Source: UBA5209 sp034002865 (lineage in GTDB: Bacteria > Patescibacteriota > Dojkabacteria > SC72). From it: a stretch of 48,514 bases of DNA. The notes beneath the pieces were generated by a model. That model searched no databases, had not been told where the DNA came from, and worked only from the letters and a program-made list of their open reading frames with translations. A program made the translations under genes and the position numbers. This document shows positions 15,796 through 23,753 of this stretch, piece after piece. Each line of letters opens with the position of its first letter. Position 1 is the first letter of the stretch. The stretch lies in contig JAVEZR010000005.1 of assembly GCA_034002865.1 (NCBI GenBank), forward strand, positions 1 to 48,514. Direction: 5' to 3'.

Positions 15796-17087
15796 TATTC
15801 ACTCCACTCTATATCTGCACCTAATTCTTGAAGATTCTCTACAAAGTGAGGATGAGCTCTTTTAATACTATCTGCATCTTTAATTACACTCTCCCCATCT
15901 ACTGTTAGTGCAACCATTAATAACGCCACAGTAGCTCTAATTATATTAGGAGCATCAACATTCGCAGCTTTAAGCTCCTTGCCTCCAAACACTATCACTC
16001 TATGAGGATCACACATTACAATATGAGCTCCAAACTTAATCATCTCAGGAATCCAGAAGAGACCTCCCTCATATATTTTGTTCCAAAACATAATGTTACC
16101 ATCTGCTTTTACAGCTAGTGCTAGCATTAATGGTAGTAAATCTGCAGGGAAGTATGGCCAAGGTGCTGCCTCTATTTTTTGTAGGAGGTTCTTAGTATAT
16201 GGCTCTACTACCTTTAGAGGACTGTTATTTTCAGTATATGCTGTATCACCATCATACTTAACAGTAACTCCAAATTTCTCAAATGTTCTATTTATCAATG
16301 GAAAATGTTCTGGCATTGAGTTTCTCACTCTTACATTACCACCTGTCATTGCACCTAGGGCAAGCAATGTTGTAATTTCATGATGATCAGAAGACACAGT
16401 AAATTCACAACCATGAAGTTTCTCTACCCCATCTATTACTAATGTTGAAGATCCTACCCCCTCTATCTTTGCTCCCATCTTTATTAGAAAGTTACAGAGA
16501 TCTTGTACATGGGGCTCTGATGCAGAGTTCATCATTGTTGATTTGCCTTTTGCTAGACAGGCTGCCATTGCAAAGTTCTCTGTAGTTGTTACTGACATGT
16601 AATCCTGCCAAATGGAGCCTCCTGTTAATCCCTCTTTAGAGTTTATCTTAATTGAACCGTTGGTAGAGACTTTCGCTCCTAGCTGTTTTAGGACCTCTAG
16701 ATGAGGATCGATCTCTCTTATACCTAAAGAACATCCACCTATCTCCTCCTCTATTTCCAATATCTTATGTCTATGTAAAAGTGGTGCAAGAATTAGAAGA
16801 GCACCTCTCATTCCTAAAGGGAATCCTTCATCACCGAAAGAACCGCAGAAGTTAGAGTTATCAATTGTAACAATCTGTTTCTCTTTATCCCAATCTACCT
16901 TAGAACCTAGCTCTATCATAAGGGTAATCAACTTGTTTATATCTGTTAAATCTGGGAAGTTATGGATAGTGACAGGATCATCTGTAAGTAATGTTGCACA
17001 AAGTATTGGTAGTGCGGAATTCTTATTCCCTGCAGGTGTAATCTCACCATTTAATTTATTTCCACCCCTTACTATTAAGTTTGACAT
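15795..17087 (-). CDS. murA: UDP-N-acetylglucosamine 1-carboxyvinyltransferase MurA
   Basis: MurA transfers enolpyruvate from PEP to UDP-GlcNAc, the first committed step of peptidoglycan synthesis. The 430-aa protein has GNKNSALPILCATLLT with Lys22-Asn23, and the fosfomycin-binding loop GGCSLGIREIDPH with Cys119 retained, so it is predicted to be sensitive to fosfomycin, unlike the Asp-type enzymes. The C-terminal RIEAAPWP-like segment (KIEAAPWPYFPADLLP) is typical of the family. It starts 8 bp after murB ends and closes the ftsW-murG-murB-murA block. Confidence 0.96.
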   Translation of the reverse strand: MSNLIVRGGNKLNGEITPAGNKNSALPILCATLLTDDPVTIHNFPDLTDINKLITLMIELGSKVDWDKEKQIVTIDNSNFCGSFGDEGFPLGMRGALLILAPLLHRHKILEIEEEIGGCSLGIREIDPHLEVLKQLGAKVSTNGSIKINSKEGLTGGSIWQDYMSVTTTENFAMAACLAKGKSTMMNSASEPHVQDLCNFLIKMGAKIEGVGSSTLVIDGVEKLHGCEFTVSSDHHEITTLLALGAMTGGNVRVRNSMPEHFPLINRTFEKFGVTVKYDGDTAYTENNSPLKVVEPYTKNLLQKIEAAPWPYFPADLLPLMLALAVKADGNIMFWNKIYEGGLFWIPEMIKFGAHIVMCDPHRVIVFGGKELKAANVDAPNIIRATVALLMVALTVDGESVIKDADSIKRAHPHFVENLQELGADIEWSE

Positions 17088-17095
17088 ATGAGTTA

Positions 17096-18115
17096 TTAAA
17101 TAATATTAATTTCTGTCTCTAACTCTAAACCTGTATTAAATTTAAAATCATTTTGCATCTTTAAGATGAAAGAATGAATCTCTTGTGCTGTTGCATTACC
17201 GTAGTTTGTTACAATTAATGGATGATAGGTCCATGTACCAACATTACCCTCTCTTTTGTTCTTCCATCCTAACTTCTCTAGTATATATGCTGTTGGTATT
17301 TTTACTATATTAGAATCTTTTGTCTCATACATTGGTAATCCAACAAATCGTTTCTCTAATTCCTTGTACTTAGATAGTTCAATCTCCAAATTCTTAAAGG
17401 TACTACCACATGATCCGTATGTATCTAAGCATGGTAATTTCTCTTCTCTAATCTGTTTAACAGCAAGTGCAAGAGCTCTTAGAGTTGGTTTCTTTCCTTT
17501 TAATTTGTCCTGTATTCCGCTGTACTGTAGATATTTATCATCGATTACCCCCTTATACCTTTCTAGTTTAAAAGTTACACTTTTTACTATTACTTTTCCT
17601 TTTAAATGATTTTTAAAAATACTATCTCTGTATCCAAAGTCACACTCTTTGTTACTAAGGGTCCTACATCCCTTTCTCTCTATATCATATATCTGTACCT
17701 CTGTAATGAAATCTTTTACTTCTGGGCCGTATGCCCCTATATTTTGGATAGGGGATGCCCCTACATTGCCGGGTATATCAACGAGATTCTGTAACCCAAT
17801 AAATTTATTATCTATACTCCAATTTACAAAATCATTCCAATTCTCTCCAGCACTTACTTCAACTAATATATAGTCAGAGTCTTTCTCAACAATCCTTATC
17901 CCCTTATTTCTAATTAGAAGTACTGTACCATCAAAATCTTTAGTAAAGAGAGTATTAGAGCCCTCTCCTAATATATAGAAGTTATCTTTAAGATATTTAT
18001 CTAACAGTTCAGGATTAAACTCTCTATCATCCTCTACTGTAAGTAAGAGTTTACTCTTAATATCTACTTTAAAAGTATTAAGCTTTTTTAATGACTTATC
18101 ATACTCTAATCTCAT
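17096..18115 (-). CDS. murB: UDP-N-acetylenolpyruvoylglucosamine reductase MurB
   Basis: FAD- and NADPH-dependent reduction of the MurA product to UDP-MurNAc. The 339-aa protein is a type I enzyme by length and by the inserted YRDSIFK Tyr-loop. FAD-binding segments ILGEGSNTLF (48-57) and IPGNVGASPIQNIGAYG (114-130) are clear. The catalytic serine is Ser238 in GSCGSTFKNLE. The C-terminal LELETEINII supplies the usual Glu. It overlaps murG by 17 bp, indicating translational coupling. Confidence 0.95.
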   Translation of the reverse strand: MRLEYDKSLKKLNTFKVDIKSKLLLTVEDDREFNPELLDKYLKDNFYILGEGSNTLFTKDFDGTVLLIRNKGIRIVEKDSDYILVEVSAGENWNDFVNWSIDNKFIGLQNLVDIPGNVGASPIQNIGAYGPEVKDFITEVQIYDIERKGCRTLSNKECDFGYRDSIFKNHLKGKVIVKSVTFKLERYKGVIDDKYLQYSGIQDKLKGKKPTLRALALAVKQIREEKLPCLDTYGSCGSTFKNLEIELSKYKELEKRFVGLPMYETKDSNIVKIPTAYILEKLGWKNKREGNVGTWTYHPLIVTNYGNATAQEIHSFILKMQNDFKFNTGLELETEINII

Positions 18116-19271
18116 TAGAGAAAATATCCTCTATCATTTTAGAATTAGCATTAATTGGAAAGAGAGATTCTAATTTTTCTTCATTAATATACCTTATCTT
18201 AAGCTGCTCTTCTAACCTCTCTATCTCTTTACAAAGGGTTGTACTATCTAAGTATTTCTCTTCTAATATTTTTGCAGTACCAATATTTTCTAAAACCTTT
18301 GCATTAAGATACTGCTCGTTATTTGTAACCCACGGTATTGGTATAAAGAGGGCATTCTTTTTTAACACCCCTATCTCATACACTGTATTTGCCCCAGATC
18401 TTCCAACAAAGATATCCATACTGTTAAGTACATATCCAATACTATTCTCATCTATGTATTTAATAGGTAGGAATCTTTTCTTAAGAGATTCGTCTAATTT
18501 AGAGTGATACTCTGTTGCTAAGTCATACTCTTTTAACTTTTGGTTATCCCCTGTTTGTAAAAGTACTGTGTACTTCTCAAGTAATTCTGTAAGCTCTTTA
18601 AGTACTTTCATATTTAAGATATGGGAGCCTAGGCTTCCTCCAGAGATATATATGAAAGGAAGCTCCCCTTTACTGTTAACTAATTGTACAATTTCTTTAT
18701 TACTTTCTTCTGTAATATCTTTTTTAAAGATTGCTTTCCTTACATTGTTACCTACATGTATAGCCTTACCCTCTTTAAAGTATTTTAAAGAGTCCTTAAA
18801 GGAGACATATACTTTCTTAGAAAGAACTCCTACAATTTTGTTAGAAAGACCTACAGAAGCAGTTTGTTCATGTAAAAAGATTGGTACTTTAAAAAGCCAA
18901 GATACAATACATACAGGAACAGATACAAAGCCTCCAGTAGAAATAACCAGGTCAGGATGTTCACTCTTTAATATCTTAAAAGAGTCAATGAAACCTAATA
19001 TCGATCTTAAGAGGAGTTTAATTGTTGTTAAAGAAAAAGTCCTTTGTAATTTACCTGCCCTTATGAAGTAGCTTTTGAATGCTTTTTTACTCATTAGTTT
19101 CTGCTCAAGAGAATTACCTGGTTTCTCATTCTCCATACCTAAATCACCACCAACATACACAATATCTTCTACAGCTATCCTGTAGCTATCTAGTAGAGTC
19201 TCTATTAATGAATTCGCACTTGATATGTGACCTCCGGAACCACCACCAGTTATTAATATCTTTTTATGCAT
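18099..19271 (-). CDS. murG: UDP-N-acetylglucosamine-MurNAc-(pentapeptide) pyrophosphoryl-undecaprenol GlcNAc transferase MurG
   Basis: GT28-family enzyme that adds GlcNAc to lipid I to give lipid II. The 390-aa protein has the N-terminal glycine loop ILITGGGSGGHISSA (5-19), a YISGGSLGSHILN loop starting the C-terminal Rossmann half, and a DIFVGRSGANTVYEIG donor-site motif. Its ATG overlaps the ftsW stop by 8 bp and its end overlaps murB. Some helical inserts make it about 35 residues longer than E. coli MurG. Confidence 0.93.
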   Translation of the reverse strand: MHKKILITGGGSGGHISSANSLIETLLDSYRIAVEDIVYVGGDLGMENEKPGNSLEQKLMSKKAFKSYFIRAGKLQRTFSLTTIKLLLRSILGFIDSFKILKSEHPDLVISTGGFVSVPVCIVSWLFKVPIFLHEQTASVGLSNKIVGVLSKKVYVSFKDSLKYFKEGKAIHVGNNVRKAIFKKDITEESNKEIVQLVNSKGELPFIYISGGSLGSHILNMKVLKELTELLEKYTVLLQTGDNQKLKEYDLATEYHSKLDESLKKRFLPIKYIDENSIGYVLNSMDIFVGRSGANTVYEIGVLKKNALFIPIPWVTNNEQYLNAKVLENIGTAKILEEKYLDSTTLCKEIERLEEQLKIRYINEEKLESLFPINANSKMIEDIFSNEIRV

Positions 19272-20448
19272 GCTTTGTATACCGACTTACATTTAAAAGT
19301 AATCCAAATGCCATTAACGTTACTATTGTACTAGATCCTCCGTATGTAAGGAATGGTAGAGGTATTCCTGTAAGGGGAATTAGTCCAACATTTGCTGCCA
19401 TATTAAAGAAAGCTTGGCATGTTAACCATATGGTTATACCTGTAGCAAGTAGCTGCCCTTCTCGATCCGCAGCTGAAAGAGCAATCTTAAAACCTCTCCA
19501 AAGGAAAAATATCCATGAGAATACAATTAATGCACCACCCCACAGTCCTAACTCTTCGAGTATTACAGCAAATATTGAATCAGTATGAGCTGTATTTTCA
19601 ACTAAGTATCCAAATCGTTGTCTTGATTGTCCAAATCCTTTACCCCAAAATCCTCCAGACCCTATTCCTATTAATATTTGTTGCATCTGATATCCGCTAC
19701 CCATTGGATCTGATACTTCACCAGTAAATACAAGGGTCAGAAATGTTTGAATTCTACTTAGACGATATGGTTCTAATATTGCAGCCACGATTACTATTGG
19801 TACTGAGAGTAGTACTACTCCTAATGATCCAACGTTGTGTGCTTTATCCTTGCCTGAAACAAAGAACATGGCAAATGCAGTAACACATATTATCATTGTT
19901 GTTCCTAAGTCAGGTTCAAGCAGAATTAATATTGCAACAGCTCCTAAGATAGCGAGGAAACCAGCTAGATTCTTCAAGAAGCCCTTTTTAAGAGCATCTT
20001 CAAATTTTGTATAGTTGTAATCCTTCTTAGCTAACCAACTTGAGAAGTACATTACTACGATTAGTTTTGCAAACTCCGCAGGTTGTATTGGAGGTATTGG
20101 ACCAATCTGAAACCATCTTTTAGAACCATTAGATTCTGTACCAAAGAGTAATACTAAAAGAAGTAGAACAATTATTACAATTAGTCCTGGTAAAGCAAGT
20201 TTAAGTAATTTCTTATAGTCGATTATATAAAAGAAGAAGGCAGGTATACTACCTAGAAGTAACCAGAGTAACTGTTGTCCTAGGAAGTAAAATTGATTGC
20301 CAAAATCTTGATTAGCTTTGTATACACTTGCATCGTAGATCATAATGGCTCCAAATATGGCCATTACTATTAAGAAAAGTAGTATGAATTTGTCTGGAGC
20401 ATGCTGTCCAGTGCTAGATTGTCTTTTTTTTACTCTTTTGCTCGACAT
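19264..20448 (-). CDS. ftsW: SEDS peptidoglycan glycosyltransferase FtsW
   Basis: A SEDS polymerase that extends glycan strands at the septum with FtsI. The 394-aa protein has about 10 membrane helices, the IQPAEFAKL motif, a catalytic-type Asp in THTDSIFAVI(L)EELG-like sequence (HTDSIFAVILEELG), and GIPLPFLTYGGSS near the end. Association with murG rather than with a class B PBP of rod type favours FtsW over RodA, although the two cannot be separated by sequence with certainty. It begins the ftsW-murG-murB-murA operon. Confidence 0.9.
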   Translation of the reverse strand: MSSKRVKKRQSSTGQHAPDKFILLFLIVMAIFGAIMIYDASVYKANQDFGNQFYFLGQQLLWLLLGSIPAFFFYIIDYKKLLKLALPGLIVIIVLLLLVLLFGTESNGSKRWFQIGPIPPIQPAEFAKLIVVMYFSSWLAKKDYNYTKFEDALKKGFLKNLAGFLAILGAVAILILLEPDLGTTMIICVTAFAMFFVSGKDKAHNVGSLGVVLLSVPIVIVAAILEPYRLSRIQTFLTLVFTGEVSDPMGSGYQMQQILIGIGSGGFWGKGFGQSRQRFGYLVENTAHTDSIFAVILEELGLWGGALIVFSWIFFLWRGFKIALSAADREGQLLATGITIWLTCQAFFNMAANVGLIPLTGIPLPFLTYGGSSTIVTLMAFGLLLNVSRYTKHA

Positions 20449-20480
20449 TGTATGCCTACTAATATACTATATATTGTAAT
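20449..20480. promoter_or_regulatory. Divergent promoter region between ftsW and the kinase gene
   Basis: Only 32 bp separate the two start codons. Overlapping -10-like sequences point both ways: TATACT on the plus strand 12 nt before the kinase ATG, and TATAGT on the minus strand before ftsW with an AGTAGG ribosome site. The -35 elements would lie in the opposite genes and none is compelling. Confidence 0.35.
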
Positions 20481-21071
20481 ATGAAACAAAAAGATGAAAA
20501 AATATTACTTGTAATTGGAGGTCCTGGAGGATCAGGTAGTTCAACAATCTCAAAGATGCTTTCGGAGCATTTTTCCATAGAGAGGATATATGCAGGGGAT
20601 ATGTTTAGGAAGAGGGCTAAGCAGGAACAGATAGAGTCGTTTGAAGAGTTCTTACAAGATATCTCAGATGGTGGTAATAGCTTAGATTTAGAAATAGATT
20701 CTCTTTTAATGGAGTACGCTAAAAGAGGGAATGTGTTAATCGAGAGTAAGGTGTTTGGTGCTCTTGCAAAGAAAAAGGGTATACCTTGCACTGCAACTGT
20801 ATGGTTGCATGCAGATATAAATACTAGAGTAAAAAGAAAGTTAGCGAAGGAAGGAGCTACAGGAGTAAAAGGATTGATCAGGGGGATGAGGATAAAGAGG
20901 AATTTAAATAGGAGATATAGGATAGATAGGGAGAAATACCTTAGGCTGTATGATATTAAATATGATTCACCACGTCTTTACTACGATATTGTGTTAGATA
21001 CCTCAAGATTAAATGAGGTAGAAACATTTAATTTAATTTTAGAAAGATTAAAAGATGGACGATTCATTTAA
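20481..21071 (+). CDS. Cytidylate-kinase-like P-loop nucleotide kinase
   Basis: A 196-aa P-loop kinase with VIGGPGGSGSSTISKMLSEH (11-30) and RIYAGDMFRKRA, the pattern of archaeal-type or type 2 (d)CMP kinases (Cytidylate_kin_2). Later features are a lid-like Arg-rich stretch RGMRIKRNLNRRYR and a DIVLDTSRLN C-terminus, also typical of that family. A role in CMP/dCMP phosphorylation is the best inference. The zinc-ribbon gene downstream overlaps it by 17 bp, so the two are cotranscribed. Confidence 0.82.
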   Translation: MKQKDEKILLVIGGPGGSGSSTISKMLSEHFSIERIYAGDMFRKRAKQEQIESFEEFLQDISDGGNSLDLEIDSLLMEYAKRGNVLIESKVFGALAKKKGIPCTATVWLHADINTRVKRKLAKEGATGVKGLIRGMRIKRNLNRRYRIDREKYLRLYDIKYDSPRLYYDIVLDTSRLNEVETFNLILERLKDGRFI

Positions 21072-21300
21072 CAACAGTATAAATCCTAACGGTGATGAGA
21101 AGCCTGATATAACATCACATGTACCAGTTCAGAGTAGCAGTAATATAGAGAATCCAGATAGCAATCCAGAGGATTTAGATAGTAGATGGTTAAGGTGGAA
21201 ATGTCTTAACTGTGGATATTTGTATGAGGGAGCAAAAGAATTAAAGGTTTGTCCTAGATGTGGTAATGATAATCCTGATATGTTTGAGGATGCTGATTAA
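21055..21300 (+). CDS. Small zinc-ribbon / rubredoxin-like protein
   Basis: 81 aa. The first 42 residues are polar and probably disordered. Residues 46-72 carry KCLNCGYLYEGAKELKVCPRCG, with Cys50, Cys53, Cys66 and Cys69 forming a four-Cys metal knuckle. The CGY and CPxCG spacing is like a trimmed rubredoxin or a zinc ribbon, but the loop between knuckles is shorter than in true rubredoxins. Function is unknown. It overlaps the kinase gene, suggesting coupled translation. Confidence 0.75.
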   Translation: MDDSFNNSINPNGDEKPDITSHVPVQSSSNIENPDSNPEDLDSRWLRWKCLNCGYLYEGAKELKVCPRCGNDNPDMFEDAD

Positions 21301-21302
21301 TA

Positions 21303-21386
21303 TGCCGAGAGGGGGAATCGAACCCCCACTCTATTTCTAGAACGGGATTTTAAGTCCCGCGCGTCTGCCTGTTCCGCCATCTCGGC
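21303..21386 (-). tRNA. tRNA-Leu (anticodon UAA)
   Basis: The minus strand folds into a class II tRNA of 84 nt: acceptor GCCGAGA / TCTCGGC with A73, anticodon arm CGGGA-CTTAAAA-TCCCG with anticodon TAA, a long variable arm (CTAGAAATAG), and T-arm GGGGGTTCGATTCCCCC. CCA is not encoded. It reads UUA, a frequent codon in this AT-rich genome. Confidence 0.95.
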
Positions 21387-21434
21387 ATAATCTGCTCGTA
21401 TTCTATCTCTAAAAAGTCACTTTTTCAATACATT

Positions 21435-21507
21435 AGGTGACGACGGGAGTCGAACCCGTGATAGCGGTTTTGCAGACCGCGGCCTTAACCAACTTGGCTA
21501 CGTCACC
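21435..21507 (-). tRNA. tRNA-Cys (anticodon GCA)
   Basis: The minus strand gives a 73-nt tRNA: acceptor GGTGACG / CGTCACC with U73, as in all bacterial tRNA-Cys, anticodon arm GCGGT-CTGCAAA-ACCGC with anticodon GCA, and T-arm with TTCGACT loop. CCA is not encoded. Its 5' end touches the pyk stop codon with no spacer, so the mature end must be cut directly at the pyk terminus. Confidence 0.95.
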
Positions 21508-22932
21508 TTAAGATCCAATGATATCTTTTACTTCTACTATTTCTAGTATTGTATTCTTGGATCTGTTTTTGATAGAACTGCCACTAATAATAGCAATTTT
21601 ATCCTTTAAATCCAACTCTCCGTATGAATATACGGTTTCTACAGAATGTTTAACAGTACTATCCCTATCCTTAGGAAAACTCTTTAGGTAGAAAGTCTTT
21701 ACACCCCTAAGGAGAGAACTTTGTCTAACCTGCTTAATACTCTCACTAATCTCCCATATTGGGATATTTAATCTGTGTCTAGATAGGCTCCTTACTGTTT
21801 TACCAGTTATAGAGATTACGATAACGCCTTTAAGTGATAGAGAGTGAGTCATATCAAATAGGCTTCTACACAGCTCATCTGTTTCAATACATGCATTTGT
21901 GTCTCCCATGACCTTTTGAGGACGTAAGACATTCTCTACTTTAATAGCAATCTTGTTCATTGTTCTTACTGCATCTATTGGATACTTTCCTGTAGAGGTT
22001 TCTGCGGAGAGCATTACAGCATCTGCACCATCCATTATTGCATTTGCAACATCGCTTACCTCTGCTCTTGTTGGTCTTCTACTCTCTCTCATACTTTCTA
22101 ACATTTGTGTAGCTACAATAACTGGAATACCAATATTTCTACATTTAAAAATGATCTGTTTCTGATGTATAGGGACATCTTCTAAGGGTAGCTCTACTCC
22201 CATATCTCCTCTTGCTATCATTACTCCATCTACATAGTTAATTATCTCATCTATATTCTCTAACCCCTCGCCATCTTCAATCTTAGCAATGAGCTTACAA
22301 TCTGTTTTACCCATAGCTTCTCTTATCTCTGCTATATCTTGTATATTTCTAATAAAGGAGGCGGAGATAAAATCGAAATCATTCTCTACTGCATACTTAA
22401 TATCCTTTTGATCTTTCTCACTTAAGGAAGGGAATCTTAAGTGAACATTTGGTATATTTACAGTCTTGTTAGGTTTAAGCACTCCTCCCTGTTGTACTTT
22501 GCAAAGGACTTCTCTATCTCTAATATCCTCTACTGTAAGAATGATATTGCCATCATCAAGAAGTATCTGACAATTTCTATCTATATCCTCATGAAGAGTA
22601 GGATATGTAATAGCTATATATTTTTCCGGTAAGTTTTCATTAGGAGTACTACTCTCGGATATTAGTATTACAAAATCTTCCTCCTTTAGAACCTTCTCTT
22701 CACTAAATCCTGTTACTCTAATCTTGTGTCCTTTCGTATCTAGCATGATTGCAACTCTTGGAGATATTCTCCTTATACTTTTCGATACTCTTCTTAATTC
22801 ATCAAAGTCTGCAAAGGATGCATTAATACGTGCGATATCCATACCCTCTACAATCATCTCTTTAAGTACACTCTCATCCCAAGAGGAAGGGCCTATCGTT
22901 GCTATAATTTTTGTTTTGGCGAATTCTTTCAT
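21508..22932 (-). CDS. pyk: Pyruvate kinase
   Basis: Makes pyruvate and ATP from PEP and ADP, the last step of glycolysis. The 474-aa protein begins TKIIATIGPSSWDESVLKEM, with the substrate-site INASF in place of the usual N-x-SH. The catalytic Lys lies in LIAKIEDGEGLEN, then MIARGDMGVELPLEDVP and MLSAETSTGKYP follow. A C-terminal allosteric domain is present (about 340-474). No PEP-utiliser domain extension is present. It is the last protein gene before two tRNAs on the same strand. Confidence 0.95.
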   Translation of the reverse strand: MKEFAKTKIIATIGPSSWDESVLKEMIVEGMDIARINASFADFDELRRVSKSIRRISPRVAIMLDTKGHKIRVTGFSEEKVLKEEDFVILISESSTPNENLPEKYIAITYPTLHEDIDRNCQILLDDGNIILTVEDIRDREVLCKVQQGGVLKPNKTVNIPNVHLRFPSLSEKDQKDIKYAVENDFDFISASFIRNIQDIAEIREAMGKTDCKLIAKIEDGEGLENIDEIINYVDGVMIARGDMGVELPLEDVPIHQKQIIFKCRNIGIPVIVATQMLESMRESRRPTRAEVSDVANAIMDGADAVMLSAETSTGKYPIDAVRTMNKIAIKVENVLRPQKVMGDTNACIETDELCRSLFDMTHSLSLKGVIVISITGKTVRSLSRHRLNIPIWEISESIKQVRQSSLLRGVKTFYLKSFPKDRDSTVKHSVETVYSYGELDLKDKIAIISGSSIKNRSKNTILEIVEVKDIIGS

Positions 22933-23085
22933 TAATGAATTTTGGACAGTTATAACTAAATATACATAAATATGTACCCCTTTAACAAGTTAGTAACTAT
23001 CCTATATTAAATAGAGTCAAAATATATTGCATTGGATACTTTTATACATGTAAAATGCTACTTGAATAATATAGGGGGATAGAAG

Positions 23086-23493
23086 ATGAAAAAATTTATT
23101 AGAAATCTAATACAGTTTATGCTTATATCGTATGTTATCTTAGGATTGTTTGATGGTATTGTCTTACCTACTAATCCTCTATATATCTTTGCAACTCTGT
23201 TAATACTCTCTATTGGTATGTTAATGGTTTCTACTATCTTAAAGTTCTTAACAATTAAGGAGAACTTTATTACTACCTTTGTTATGTCATCTTTAATAGT
23301 GTTGGGTTTTTTCTTCCTATTAGATTTCTTTATGACAGGTTTCTATATTGAAAGCTCTACCTTCAATGGCTTTGATTTAGGTAGTTTGATACTAAATAGT
23401 ATGGAGATGACACCAGTTGTAACTATGACAGTTGCTTCTGTTTGTGCATCATTACTGGTGTCAATTCTTTCTGTCCTTGAGAAAAGCTCATAA
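23086..23493 (+). CDS. Four-helix membrane protein, holin-4-like
   Basis: 135 aa with four predicted membrane helices (about 9-28, 32-55, 64-86 and 108-130) and short loops. The spacing and the PLYIFATLLILSIGMLMVSTILKFLT segment resemble the phage_holin_4_2 superfamily (PF04020), a group of small bacterial membrane proteins of mostly unknown role, not necessarily phage. The match is loose. A strong AGGGGG ribosome site lies 10 bp before the ATG. The end of the gene contains the secG -35 element. Confidence 0.6.
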   Translation: MKKFIRNLIQFMLISYVILGLFDGIVLPTNPLYIFATLLILSIGMLMVSTILKFLTIKENFITTFVMSSLIVLGFFFLLDFFMTGFYIESSTFNGFDLGSLILNSMEMTPVVTMTVASVCASLLVSILSVLEKSS

Positions 23494-23504
23494 TATTGTA
23501 TAAT
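23477..23504 (+). promoter_or_regulatory. secG promoter giving a nearly leaderless mRNA
   Basis: -35 TTGAGA (23477-23482), 16-bp spacer, -10 TATAAT (23499-23504). Only 7 nt separate the -10 box from the secG ATG at 23512, so transcription should start at or next to the ATG. There is no Shine-Dalgarno in those bases. Confidence 0.6.
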
Positions 23505-23511
23505 CATTCGC

Positions 23512-23742
23512 ATGGATTCAACAATGCAAAATATACTGCTATATGTTCAACTAATAGTTTGTGTTTTAGTAGTAATCTCCATTCTGTTACAAAATAGGGC
23601 AGAGGGATTAGGAAAGATGTTTGGTGGAGGTGGAGAGGTATATAGAACAAAAAGAGGATTCGAGAAATTTCTTTACTACTTTACAATATTCCTTACACTC
23701 CTACTTGTAACAATATCATTGATATTAGTTAAATATTCTTAA
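23512..23742 (+). CDS. secG: Protein translocase subunit SecG
   Basis: Small accessory subunit of the SecYEG protein-conducting channel. The 76-aa protein has two membrane helices (about 7-25 and 52-72) joined by the typical loop VISILLQNRAEGLGKMFGGGG, the family hallmark. Length is normal. It precedes a membrane-anchored peptide-binding protein by 11 bp, so the two are probably cotranscribed. Confidence 0.9.
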   Translation: MDSTMQNILLYVQLIVCVLVVISILLQNRAEGLGKMFGGGGEVYRTKRGFEKFLYYFTIFLTLLLVTISLILVKYS

Positions 23743-23753
23743 AAAGGATAACA

